A DNA stretch of 45,800 nucleotides, taken from assembly GCA_009774235.1 (NCBI GenBank), contig VSNJ01000015.1, positions 1-45,800 on the forward strand. The letters run 5' to 3'. This stretch comes from Lachnospiraceae bacterium (GTDB lineage Bacteria > Bacillota > Clostridia > Lachnospirales > Lachnospiraceae). Positions 6,783 to 14,579 of the stretch are shown in pieces. Numbering within the stretch: the first letter of the stretch is position 1; the number at the start of each line of letters is the position of its first letter. A program made the translations under genes and the position numbers. The notes under the pieces were generated by a model. That model ran no database searches, was not told the origin of the DNA, and was given only the letters and a program-made list of their open reading frames with translations.

Positions 6783-7973
6783 TTAAGATTTTTGCTTTTC
6801 CATCTTTATTTTCTGTATTTTACTCTCCATAATAAGATAATACTTGTTTATTCCGCCATCTGGAAATAAATATAATACCTTGCCATCTATATTACATGAA
6901 AACTTTTTAATGCCATTTACACGGAAAATTGTACATTCTGATGTTGAATTTAATATAATTTCATTATTATCATACATCCTTATTGTACTATATTCATTAT
7001 TAAATCCCATATCTAACACCTTACTGCCTGACATATCATAAACTTTCATCTGGTATGGCTTGCCTTTATTACTGTTTTCAAAAACCATGCCCACATATTT
7101 TTCATTACAGAAAGCACTCTTTATCTTAGTTTTATATGTTTTTGAATAAACTTCGCCTGGCTGCCTGGGATTTTCCCATATACTAAAACCATTATCAGCA
7201 AAAATACATATCTTGTCACTTCCAAGAAACCTTACATCTGATATTATACTTTCATCATAATTCTTTGCACCTACCAGGCAGTTTGTATTCTTTCCAACAT
7301 CTGTAAAATCATAAAATGCCACCCTGCTCTGGACATTACCACTTGTTACACATACATATGATGCTACAAGGTTAGTACCCTCTGGGGATATATCTATACA
7401 CACAGGATATCCTTCATCAACATTAGTAGGTATTTCCACAAGCAGCCTTGCAGATATATTATATGGGTCATATATATTTATAACATTAGAATTTGCCTGC
7501 TCTAGTAACACTGCTACAATTCCATGTATTGAAACACACGCCTGGGTTATTGGATAATCTGTTACTATTTCCTTTGCTTGTCCTTCTTCATTGTATACAA
7601 AAAAAGATTTTGCACCTATATCTGCTACTACAACATATTTCCCACAAATATCAACAGCTGGTGAAATCATATCATAACTTCCATTCCATATTATATTTCC
7701 TGACGCATCAACGGCAGAAATGCCATCACGGCTATATTTTATTATTTTGCCATTATAAGATAAATATTTATCAGAAGTGCTTATATTTATTTTTGTTTCT
7801 TCTATTACTTTATAAGATTTGTACTGCTTATTTAAAAATGAATTTACCAGCAGCATAAATATACCTGCTGCCACAATTATACAGGCAACACATGTTATTG
7901 TAACTATTATTATTTTACGGCGGCGTCCATTTATAACAACTACATCTTGTGAACGCCCTACAAAACTATTCAT
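6783..7973 (-). CDS. Membrane-anchored beta-propeller-like protein (DUF5711-like)
   Basis: A 396-residue protein. A basic N-terminus containing GRRRK is followed by one hydrophobic segment (about residues 22-46), so the rest should lie outside the membrane. The external part is made of repeated short beta-strand units (for example ISAVDASGNIIWNGSY, YVVVADIGAKSFFVYNEEG, KICIFADNGFSIWENP), which suggests a six- or seven-bladed propeller. I recognise the general layout of DUF5711 proteins of Clostridia, whose function is unknown. The ATG at 7973 is preferred because AGAGGAATTGT lies just upstream; a TTG two codons earlier is too close to it. It is 89 bases downstream of the LysM gene and may share its transcript. 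Confidence 0.7.
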   Translation of the reverse strand: MNSFVGRSQDVVVINGRRRKIIIVTITCVACIIVAAGIFMLLVNSFLNKQYKSYKVIEETKINISTSDKYLSYNGKIIKYSRDGISAVDASGNIIWNGSYDMISPAVDICGKYVVVADIGAKSFFVYNEEGQAKEIVTDYPITQACVSIHGIVAVLLEQANSNVINIYDPYNISARLLVEIPTNVDEGYPVCIDISPEGTNLVASYVCVTSGNVQSRVAFYDFTDVGKNTNCLVGAKNYDESIISDVRFLGSDKICIFADNGFSIWENPRQPGEVYSKTYKTKIKSAFCNEKYVGMVFENSNKGKPYQMKVYDMSGSKVLDMGFNNEYSTIRMYDNNEIILNSTSECTIFRVNGIKKFSCNIDGKVLYLFPDGGINKYYLIMESKIQKIKMEKQKS

Positions 7974-8062
7974 ATACAATTCCTCTGTTCTTTTATATTA
8001 TAAAATAAATAAGCATTTATCAAATAATAAGTATAACTTATCAAATAGTACAAAGCAAGGGA

Positions 8063-9349
8063 TTATGAAAAATCTGGTAATATAATGCAGTCTCCTTCAT
8101 ATATTTTATCAGAGTCCTTTATATTATTTGCTTTCATCACTTTGTCCAGATAATAAAATGAATGATACTGTTTCCACACAATCTGGCTTAATGTATCACC
8201 TGCATTTACAATATAACTTTCATATTTACCTTTATATTTAATTGTTTCTTTTGAATTGTTATTTTTTTTACTAGAGGTATTTTTACTATTTTTTGAAGGT
8301 TTAACTGATGAAGATGTACTTTCACTTACAGGCTTGCTTGTACTTGCTGGTTCCTGGCTCTCTGGACTATCTGTATTTTTTGGTGTACTGGTTTTGCTGC
8401 TTTTATCCGGTTTTGTACTGTTTTCCAATAAAACATTTTTATTCTTTTTATTTGTCTCCTTGTTTTTTGAAGCTGTGCCATCTTCAAATACTGTGCTTTT
8501 ATCTGCCATTACAGGCTGTGCAATATTATTATTTATATATCCTTCTACTGAATTAAGTGTCTTTTCAAGGCTTTTTATCCTGTCAATGCTTCTGTATAAA
8601 ATACCTGCTGCAAAAAGAAGCATTATTGACATCACTGCTACTGCTGCATATGATATTTTCTTTGTATCCACAGGCTTTTTATCCTCTTTTTCCTTAATTA
8701 CATTACGCATATTTGCAGTAACATTATCCTGGTACTGGGCTTCAATACTTTCTGGTTCTTTACTTTTAAGCATATATTCCTGCATCTGGGGGTTTTTCTC
8801 ATAATATACAACAAAGCCAGGCTGTTCATATAAATCACCATCATTCCATAGAAAAATCTTCTCTTCTTTTTCAGAAATATCTGTTACAAATAATACTTTT
8901 CCTTCTTCACTGAAATATTTGCCATGTATCTGCCTTACAGCCACATCTGCCCTGCTGTTCCACATACTTACCCCACAGCCCCATCCAAGCATCTGGGCAC
9001 CTGGAAAATTATCATGCATATCTTTGTAAACCTGGTTCCATTTATTAGCAGTCAGTTCTTTTGGTCCTTCCATCATATCACACTGGACAAACAATGCACC
9101 ATATATAAACATACATCCTGATGCTTGTTCTTTACCTTTTTTGCCAAGAAATATAACTATTGCTTTCTCCTGCTTTTCGTTAAATATCTGGTGTATATAT
9201 GTCATTACATAATCTTCTATGTATATCCTGAGGTTTCCATTTGTTTCACCTATCTGTCTTATGTTTTCTGGCAAGCGGCTGTACACATACTCTTTATGAG
9301 CTGACTCTTTTGCATATTCGCCTAGATTACCAAATCTCTTATTTTCCAT
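8063..9349 (-). CDS. Membrane protein with N-terminal MPN/JAB-like domain and C-terminal LysM
   Basis: A 428-residue protein. Residues about 1-170 form a soluble domain with strands such as AIVIFLGKKGKEQASGCMFI and the turn MLGWGCGVSMW, placed like the GWYHSHP of Mov34/JAB metalloproteases but without the metal-binding histidines; this likeness is tentative. A transmembrane segment at about 233-253 separates it from a low-complexity Ser/Thr/Lys-rich linker (about 290-375). A LysM domain follows (YIVNAGDTLSQIVWKQY to the C-terminal GDCIILPDF), which should bind peptidoglycan or spore cortex. So a cytoplasmic domain is tied to the wall. GAAAGGTG precedes the ATG. It is divergent from yyaC. Function is unknown; a spore or envelope role is a guess from context. 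Confidence 0.65.
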   Translation of the reverse strand: MENKRFGNLGEYAKESAHKEYVYSRLPENIRQIGETNGNLRIYIEDYVMTYIHQIFNEKQEKAIVIFLGKKGKEQASGCMFIYGALFVQCDMMEGPKELTANKWNQVYKDMHDNFPGAQMLGWGCGVSMWNSRADVAVRQIHGKYFSEEGKVLFVTDISEKEEKIFLWNDGDLYEQPGFVVYYEKNPQMQEYMLKSKEPESIEAQYQDNVTANMRNVIKEKEDKKPVDTKKISYAAVAVMSIMLLFAAGILYRSIDRIKSLEKTLNSVEGYINNNIAQPVMADKSTVFEDGTASKNKETNKKNKNVLLENSTKPDKSSKTSTPKNTDSPESQEPASTSKPVSESTSSSVKPSKNSKNTSSKKNNNSKETIKYKGKYESYIVNAGDTLSQIVWKQYHSFYYLDKVMKANNIKDSDKIYEGDCIILPDFS

Positions 9350-9433
9350 TCCGCTACAACACCTTTCTAACTATATTTTATCCATATTCCACCACCGGAT
9401 GCAGAAATTGTAACACTGTGTACCTGCCATTTT

Positions 9434-9482
9434 TGTCGAAAACAGGATAACCCCGGCTTCATCTTAATGCTAAAATTCGACT
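9434..9482. promoter_or_regulatory. Two candidate Spo0A boxes upstream of yyaC
   Basis: TGTCGAA at 9434-9440 matches the Spo0A box core exactly. A second copy on the other strand (AGTCGAA, 9482-9476) differs by one base. Both lie in the 199-base gap between the LysM gene and yyaC, upstream of a TATAAT at 9517-9522. Confidence 0.4.
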
Positions 9483-9542
9483 TGAATAAAATATAGCTAT
9501 ATGGACATACTTACCATATAATGAGAATAACGAAAAGAAAGG

Positions 9543-9559
9543 CGTATTTTGAAAATACG
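9543..9559. repeat. Palindrome spanning the yyaC start codon
   Basis: CGTATTTT and AAAATACG are perfectly complementary around a single base and cover the TTG start. It could fold in the mRNA and limit initiation, or be an operator; neither is shown. Confidence 0.35.
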
Positions 9560-10160
9560 GTTTAGCTATATGTCAAACATATCAACAGAAATAAAATATT
9601 TCAATGTATACCGTTCTGCATCTTTTCCCAAATTTGTAAATACAATAAATAAACATTATGAAAAGTGTTTTGATAAAAACCAGAATATAGTTTTCTTGTG
9701 TATTGGTTCAGACCGTGCAACTGGTGACTGCCTAGGACCTATCGTCGGGCATATCCTTATTAAGAAAAATAAAAATCTCCCAGTATTTGGGACTCTTACT
9801 TCACCTGTACATGCCCAAAATCTTGGTGAAACAATAGATTTCATCTATAATACAATACCAGACCCATATATAATAGCTATTGATGCTTCCCTTGGAATAA
9901 GGCAGCATATTGGCAATGTAACAACAGGATATGGTCCTCTTTCACCTGGAATAGGTGTAAATAAAAAACTGCCATGTGTTGGTGATGCTTTTATTACTGG
10001 TATTGTAAATGCTTCTAATTCAAACAGCCATATAACATTGCAGACAACCAAACTTTCAACTGTTGTAGACCTTGCAGAGTTTATTGCATATGGTATATTA
10101 CAAGTTATAGAAAAAGGGCAAAACCAACGTTTTACCCTTACAGGAATTACAAATATATAA
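9549..10160 (+). CDS. yyaC: Sporulation protein YyaC (putative spore protease of the GPR-like fold)
   Basis: A 203-residue protein matching the YyaC family found in endospore formers. The diagnostic regions are FLCIGSDRATGDCLGPIVG, GTLTSPVHAQNLGETI, IIAIDASLGIRQHIGNVTTG and GPLSPGIGVNKKLPCVGDAFITGIVN. The family is related to the germination protease GPR and hydrogenase maturation proteases; the conserved acidic residues in GSDRATGD and IDAS are present. The TTG at 9549 is chosen because GAAAGG lies 6 bases upstream; an ATG at 9570 is an alternative without a good ribosome site. A palindrome (9543-9559) spans the TTG. It is convergent with recR. Its presence argues that the host can sporulate or descends from spore formers. 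Confidence 0.85.
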   Translation: MKIRFSYMSNISTEIKYFNVYRSASFPKFVNTINKHYEKCFDKNQNIVFLCIGSDRATGDCLGPIVGHILIKKNKNLPVFGTLTSPVHAQNLGETIDFIYNTIPDPYIIAIDASLGIRQHIGNVTTGYGPLSPGIGVNKKLPCVGDAFITGIVNASNSNSHITLQTTKLSTVVDLAEFIAYGILQVIEKGQNQRFTLTGITNI

Positions 10161-10182
10161 AACACAAAATTAGCAGGTGACT

Positions 10183-10214
10183 AAAAAGCCAAGCGGATTG
10201 CGAATATCCGCTTG
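10183..10214 (-). terminator. Terminator after recR
   Basis: CAAGCGGAT (minus strand, 10214-10206) pairs with ATCCGCTTG (10198-10190) around a 7-base loop and is followed by GCTTTTTAG. It lies only a few bases after the recR stop and may also stop yyaC transcripts weakly. Confidence 0.75.
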
Positions 10215-10218
10215 ACCA

Positions 10219-10815
10219 TCACATGTCTGTCCGTCCTTCTAGTGCTTTATATAAAGTAACTTCATCAATATATTCCAGGTCACCACCTGCTGGCACACCA
10301 CTTGCTATACGGCTCACCCTTATACCAAGTGGTTTTATAAGTTTGCTTATATATGTAGCAGTTGTATCACCTTCCAGGTTCTTATTAGTTGCAACAATAA
10401 CTTCGTCTATATCTCCCTGCAACCTTACCATAAGTTCATCAAGCCTGATATCCTGTGGACCTATGCCCGCCATTGGTGAAACTGCACCATGCAGTACATG
10501 GTATACACCTTCATATTTACCAGTTTTCTCATATGCTGCCAGGTCTCTTGGATTCTCAACCACCATTATCTGCCTGTGGTTTCTTTTAGGACTTGAACAA
10601 ACTGGACAAAGTTCATTGTCTGTATATGTATAACACTCCTTACAATAACGTACATTCCTTTTTGCGCTTGTTATAGCACTTGCCAGTCCTGCCACCTGGT
10701 CTTCAGGCATATTTAAAATATGGAATGCAAGGCGCTGTGCTGATTTTGCCCCTATTCCTGGAAGTTTTGACAGTTGTTCTACAAGACTGTTTATTTGTGA
10801 ACTATAGAATTCCAT
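10219..10815 (-). CDS. recR: Recombination mediator RecR
   Basis: A 198-residue protein that acts with RecO (and RecF) to load RecA on gapped DNA. A helix-hairpin-helix is at about 14-27 (LSKLPGIGAKSAQRLA), a four-cysteine zinc finger at C58, C61, C70 and C73, and a Toprim domain from about 80 (IMVVENPRDLAAYEKTG, NLEGDTTATYI). The C-terminus ends GGDLEYIDEVTLYKALEGR, as in the family. Length is typical. It is the last gene of the pfkA-dnaX-ybaB-recR operon, 15 bases after ybaB; dnaX-ybaB-recR is a very widely conserved order. Confidence 0.97.
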   Translation of the reverse strand: MEFYSSQINSLVEQLSKLPGIGAKSAQRLAFHILNMPEDQVAGLASAITSAKRNVRYCKECYTYTDNELCPVCSSPKRNHRQIMVVENPRDLAAYEKTGKYEGVYHVLHGAVSPMAGIGPQDIRLDELMVRLQGDIDEVIVATNKNLEGDTTATYISKLIKPLGIRVSRIASGVPAGGDLEYIDEVTLYKALEGRTDM

Positions 10816-10830
10816 ACTGCTGCCCCACTA

Positions 10831-11181
10831 TTAAAATAATCCGCCAAGACCACCCAGCCCGCCTGTAAGCTGCTGCATCATTGCGGCATTTTCATCTTCC
10901 ATCTTGCGCAGTGCTTCATTGACAGCAGCGACTATCAGGTCTTCAAGCATCTCAATATCATCTGGGTCAACTGCTTCTGGCGAAAGCTTTACAGATACTA
11001 TTTCTTTCTTGCCAGATACTTTTACTGTAACAGCTCCGCCACCTGACGTTGCTTCCCATTCTTTATCTTCAAATTCTTTTGACTTCTCTTCCATCTGCTT
11101 CTGCATACGCTGTGCCTGTTTCATAATATTATTCATATTCCCAGGCATAGCACCTCCTGGAAAGCCTCCACGTTTTGCCAT
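10831..11181 (-). CDS. Nucleoid-associated protein, YbaB/EbfC family
   Basis: A 116-residue homodimeric DNA-binding protein. A Gly-rich N-terminus (MAKRGGFPGGAMPG) leads to an amphipathic helix (MNNIMKQAQRMQKQMEEK), the family core VSGKKEIVSVKLSPEAVDPD, and a C-terminal helix and Gly-rich tail. The ATG at 11181 is used because TTGGAGGATTTAATA is directly upstream; an ATG five codons earlier lacks a ribosome site. It lies between dnaX and recR, where this gene sits in most bacteria. Its cellular role is thought to be in nucleoid structure or DNA repair. Confidence 0.95.
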   Translation of the reverse strand: MAKRGGFPGGAMPGNMNNIMKQAQRMQKQMEEKSKEFEDKEWEATSGGGAVTVKVSGKKEIVSVKLSPEAVDPDDIEMLEDLIVAAVNEALRKMEDENAAMMQQLTGGLGGLGGLF

Positions 11182-11291
11182 TATTAAATCCTCCAATATA
11201 TATTTTCAAATCCTTTAAAACTTTATCTGGCATTTCTTACAACCAGCTCTTAATTTGTACACTTTTTTATTTCTAGACACTCTTTTGTATT

Positions 11292-12863
11292 CTATTTATA
11301 CTCTACATCCTCAAAATGTATTAATTGCGACAAATCAACAAAAGCGTTGTCTGTCTTTTCTTCTGAAACCATTGTTTTTATATTAACATCTTTACCTGTT
11401 ACATTACTTATAACTGTTTTAAGTGCTTCAAGCTGTCTGCTGTCATCCTGTTTAAAATATCCCTCACTTACAAGGTCTGCAAAAACAAGCAGCAATTCCC
11501 CGCTTTCAGACACAGACTTTTTCACACCCTCAAGCATAGTCTGTCCAGACCTTCCAAACTGGCTTAAAATACTGTTCCAGTTTTTTATTACTTCCTTTAC
11601 ATCTTCTGGAACAGCAGCTTGAATGGCAGCTGGCATTTCTTCTGCAACAGGTACATTATCATTTTCTTGTGGCAGTATATCCACATGTATCCCTGTAGTA
11701 CTGATATTTTCAATTTTTCTTTCGAGCTCTTCAATTCTTGAAATAAGCAATGATAAATCCTGCTTTGTATCCATCTGTGGTTTACAAAGCTTTATAAAAG
11801 TTATTTCAGCCAGCACACGTTTCTGGGATGTATATCTTATCTGTCCTGACAATTCTGATAAAATATAAATATACCTTGATAACAAATCTGTACTTATTTT
11901 TCCTGCTTCTTCTTTCATATTGGCAAGCTGTCCAGCTGAGGCATCTATAATTCCATCCACATCACCTGAATATTTTATAAGCAGAAGGTTCCTAAGATAC
12001 CATATAAACTCTGTTACAAACTGGTTTAAATCCCTGCCAGACAAAAGCATGCTGCTAATAAGCTTTGTACAGCCTGTAACATCAGAATTTATAATATTGT
12101 TAAACATTTCACTGTATACACTTGTATCCACTGCTCCAAGTACATCTAGTACATTTTCATAAGACAGCTTCTGCCCAAAATAGAATGCAATACACTGGTC
12201 AAGCAAGCTTAATGCATCCCTTAATGAGCCATCTGCTGCCTTTGCAATATATCTTAGTGCCTTATCCTCTGCTTCTACACCTTCACTGTCTGTAAGTTCC
12301 TTCATCCTTGCTGTTATAGTGTCAATAGATATCCTTTTAAAATCGTATCTCTGGCATCTTGACAATATTGTAACCGGGATTTTGTGTGCTTCTGTTGTTG
12401 CAAGGATAAATATAACATAAGAAGGAGGTTCTTCAAGGGTTTTTAAAAGGGCATTAAAAGCCCCTGTAGAAAGCATATGCACCTCATCTATTATATATAC
12501 CCTGTATTTCCCTTCCGCTGGGGAATACTGTACTTCATCTATAATATCCCTGATATTTGCGACGCCATTATTTGACGCCGCATCTATCTCTGCAACATTC
12601 ATCGAAACCTGCCGGTTAATCCTCTGGCACATGCTGCAATTATTACAAGGACTGCCATCAACAGGATTTTCACAATTCACAGCCTTTGCAAGTATCTTTG
12701 CCACTGTAGTTTTACCTGTACCCCTTGTACCACAGAACAGATACGCATGACCTATGCGGCCTGTACGTATTTCATTCTTCAGGGTAGTAACAATATGCTC
12801 CTGTCCTTTTACACTCTCAAAGTCTGTTGGACGGAATTTCCTGTATAAAGCTGTATAGGACAT
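11292..12863 (-). CDS. dnaX: DNA polymerase III subunit gamma/tau
   Basis: A 523-residue clamp-loader ATPase. Walker A GTRGTGKTT is at about 45-53, the zinc module cysteines at 64, 73, 76 and 79, Walker B YIIDEVHML near 126, and sensor 1/SRC motif LATTEAHKIPVTILSRCQRYDF near 155. Residues beyond about 370 form the variable tau-like tail with acidic and low-complexity parts. Length is close to tau of other Firmicutes. The start is the ATG at 12863, two bases after the pfkA stop, with a weak GGTGATTAATT ribosome site that suggests translational coupling. ybaB and recR follow. Confidence 0.96.
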   Translation of the reverse strand: MSYTALYRKFRPTDFESVKGQEHIVTTLKNEIRTGRIGHAYLFCGTRGTGKTTVAKILAKAVNCENPVDGSPCNNCSMCQRINRQVSMNVAEIDAASNNGVANIRDIIDEVQYSPAEGKYRVYIIDEVHMLSTGAFNALLKTLEEPPSYVIFILATTEAHKIPVTILSRCQRYDFKRISIDTITARMKELTDSEGVEAEDKALRYIAKAADGSLRDALSLLDQCIAFYFGQKLSYENVLDVLGAVDTSVYSEMFNNIINSDVTGCTKLISSMLLSGRDLNQFVTEFIWYLRNLLLIKYSGDVDGIIDASAGQLANMKEEAGKISTDLLSRYIYILSELSGQIRYTSQKRVLAEITFIKLCKPQMDTKQDLSLLISRIEELERKIENISTTGIHVDILPQENDNVPVAEEMPAAIQAAVPEDVKEVIKNWNSILSQFGRSGQTMLEGVKKSVSESGELLLVFADLVSEGYFKQDDSRQLEALKTVISNVTGKDVNIKTMVSEEKTDNAFVDLSQLIHFEDVEYK

Positions 12864-12865
12864 AA

Positions 12866-13939
12866 TTAATCACCAAAACAAATTCCCAGGCCCTTTGCTT
12901 CTTTTATAATAGAAGACTCTGGATTAACTATCTTTAACTTACCTGCAACATCATTAAGCGGTACAGGTACAATTTCACCATTCCTGAACCCTACCATATA
13001 ACCAAATTTGCCTTCAATAATAAGCCTTGCTGCTGCTGAACCAAGCCTGCTTGAAATTACACGGTCATATGGTCCTGGACCACCTCCACGCTGTGTATGG
13101 CCTGGAACTGTAATTCGTACTTCCTGCCCTGTCCTTTCCTGTATCTCCTGGCCAATCTGGTAAGAAATTGAAGGATAGAGCTTCTCCCTTTTCTTTGCCT
13201 TAAGTTCTTTCTTGCTAAGTGCAGCATCCTCCTTTGAAACCGCTCCCTCGGCAACTGCAAGTATAGAGAACTTCTTGCCCTGTTTATTTCTCTTTTCAAG
13301 CGCCTTTACTACAGAATTTATATCATATGGTATCTCTGGAATCAATATTATATCAGCACCACCTGCAATTCCTGCATGGAGTGTAAGCCATCCAACTTTA
13401 TGTCCCATTACCTCTACAATAAATACCCTGCCATGTGATGCAGCTGTAGTATGGATACAGTCAATTGCATTAGTTGCAATATTTACAGCACTCTGGAAAC
13501 CAAATGTAATATCAGTTCCCCATATATCATTATCAATAGTCTTTGGAAGTGTTACAACATTACATCCTTCTTCACTAAGAAGGTTAGCTGTCTTATGTGT
13601 GCCATTCCCACCCAGAATTACAAGGCAGTCAAGTCCCCATTTTTTATAATTGTCTTTCATTGCTTTTACTTTATCAAGTCCATTCTCATCAGGTTCACGC
13701 ATCTTTTTAAATGGCTGTCTGGAAGTACCAATAATAGTACCACCCTCTGTAAGTATTCCTGAAAAGTCACTTGGCTTCATCTTTCTGTAGTTGCCATAAA
13801 TAAGTCCTTTGTATCCTTCTAAAATACCATATATCTCAGTATCATCATAAGTCTGGTACAAAGTCTTTGCTACACCTCTCATTGTTGCATTTAAACTCTG
13901 GCAATCTCCTCCACTTGTTAAAAAACCTACTCTAATCAT
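12866..13939 (-). CDS. pfkA: 6-phosphofructokinase, possibly PPi-dependent
   Basis: A 357-residue enzyme of the phosphofructokinase family, making fructose 1,6-bisphosphate in glycolysis. The N-terminal phosphate loop reads GFLTSGGDCQSLN; the substrate region VEVMGHKVGWLTL and the TIDNDIWGTD loop are intact. The phosphoryl-donor positions are unusual: the usual GGDGS is GGNGT, and the glycine of PGTIDND in ATP enzymes is Lys (PKTIDND). Lys there is typical of pyrophosphate-dependent enzymes. The start at 13939 has AGAAAGGCGGGG upstream; the frame could extend 13 codons but without support. Promoter at 13978-14005. It leads the dnaX-ybaB-recR operon, an odd metabolic head gene for replication and repair genes. 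Confidence 0.92.
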   Translation of the reverse strand: MIRVGFLTSGGDCQSLNATMRGVAKTLYQTYDDTEIYGILEGYKGLIYGNYRKMKPSDFSGILTEGGTIIGTSRQPFKKMREPDENGLDKVKAMKDNYKKWGLDCLVILGGNGTHKTANLLSEEGCNVVTLPKTIDNDIWGTDITFGFQSAVNIATNAIDCIHTTAASHGRVFIVEVMGHKVGWLTLHAGIAGGADIILIPEIPYDINSVVKALEKRNKQGKKFSILAVAEGAVSKEDAALSKKELKAKKREKLYPSISYQIGQEIQERTGQEVRITVPGHTQRGGGPGPYDRVISSRLGSAAARLIIEGKFGYMVGFRNGEIVPVPLNDVAGKLKIVNPESSIIKEAKGLGICFGD

Positions 13940-13977
13940 AATCCCCGCCTTTCTGCAGTAAACACAATACCTGCGCA

Positions 13978-14005
13978 ATATTATGTAAATTGATACCTAT
14001 GTCAG
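13978..14005 (-). promoter_or_regulatory. Promoter of the pfkA-dnaX-ybaB-recR operon
   Basis: CTGACA at 14005-14000, a 16-base spacer, and TAATAT at 13983-13978 on the minus strand, about 38 bases upstream of the pfkA start. The rest of the gap up to 14232 is AT-rich; I see only a short AGAAAATC/GATTTTCT-type inverted repeat near 14040-14062 and no gene. Confidence 0.6.
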
Positions 14006-14232
14006 ACTGCACCCGCTGTCATAACACAAATAGAATGGTTAGAAAATCTAAGATTTTCCAAACTGCCATATCTAATAACAAGTTTACCATACCACTTATT
14101 ATTACGCAATTTATTTATTGTTATTCACAAATAATATTATTAACAGAGGTATTTACAACCAGTATTTTTACTTTCAATCCATAACATCTGCTGGGTGCAG
14201 AATACTTTTGGTCCCAACATCATTATATGGGG

Positions 14233-14418
14233 TTATTTATACCACTTTTTCCTTTTTTTAAGAAAAAATGCTTTTTCATCTAAATCCTCAAGTTCTTTTT
14301 CCCTTTTTCTGGTATACCCCCATTTTTTAAATACTATTTTCGAAACTATTGTATATCCAATAGCAATAATCACAAATACTATTACCACAACTGGCAATGA
14401 TATAATTATTTCCCCCAT
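14233..14418 (-). CDS. Small single-pass membrane protein of unknown function
   Basis: A 61-residue frame with one hydrophobic segment (about residues 4-29, ISLPVVVIVFVIIAIGYTIV) followed by a highly charged tail (RKREKELEDLDEKAFFLKKR), the layout of many small Clostridial membrane proteins. Codon use fits the neighbours and the frame is clean, but the ribosome site (AGGGATAAG) is modest. It stands alone between glgP and pfkA. I do not recognise a family. It could be a chance frame, though the hydrophobic-then-charged order makes a real gene more likely. Confidence 0.5.
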   Translation of the reverse strand: MGEIIISLPVVVIVFVIIAIGYTIVSKIVFKKWGYTRKREKELEDLDEKAFFLKKRKKWYK

Positions 14419-14505
14419 AACTTATCCCTGTCCCTTGTACTATGCCATCCCAAAATACTGCCAATTACAGAAACATAAATAATTCCATGTCTTTATATAG
14501 CAAAT

Positions 14506-14532
14506 TTAGGAGGTGCCTGCTGCACCTCCTAA
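14506..14532 (-). terminator. Terminator-like hairpin after glgP
   Basis: TTAGGAGGTGC (14506-14516) pairs perfectly with GCACCTCCTAA (14522-14532) around 5 bases. On the minus strand it is followed by AATTTG, a poor T-tract, so termination may be partial. It lies about 48 bases after the glgP stop. Confidence 0.55.
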
Positions 14533-14579
14533 TCCTGGCATAATAACAACTTATATATGCATTAATATGCATTATAATC

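Noticed and set aside
8256..8804. 182-codon plus-strand frame rich in Leu/Ser opposite the LysM gene
   Set aside because: Complement of a low-complexity Ser/Thr/Lys linker; hydrophobic only because of that composition.
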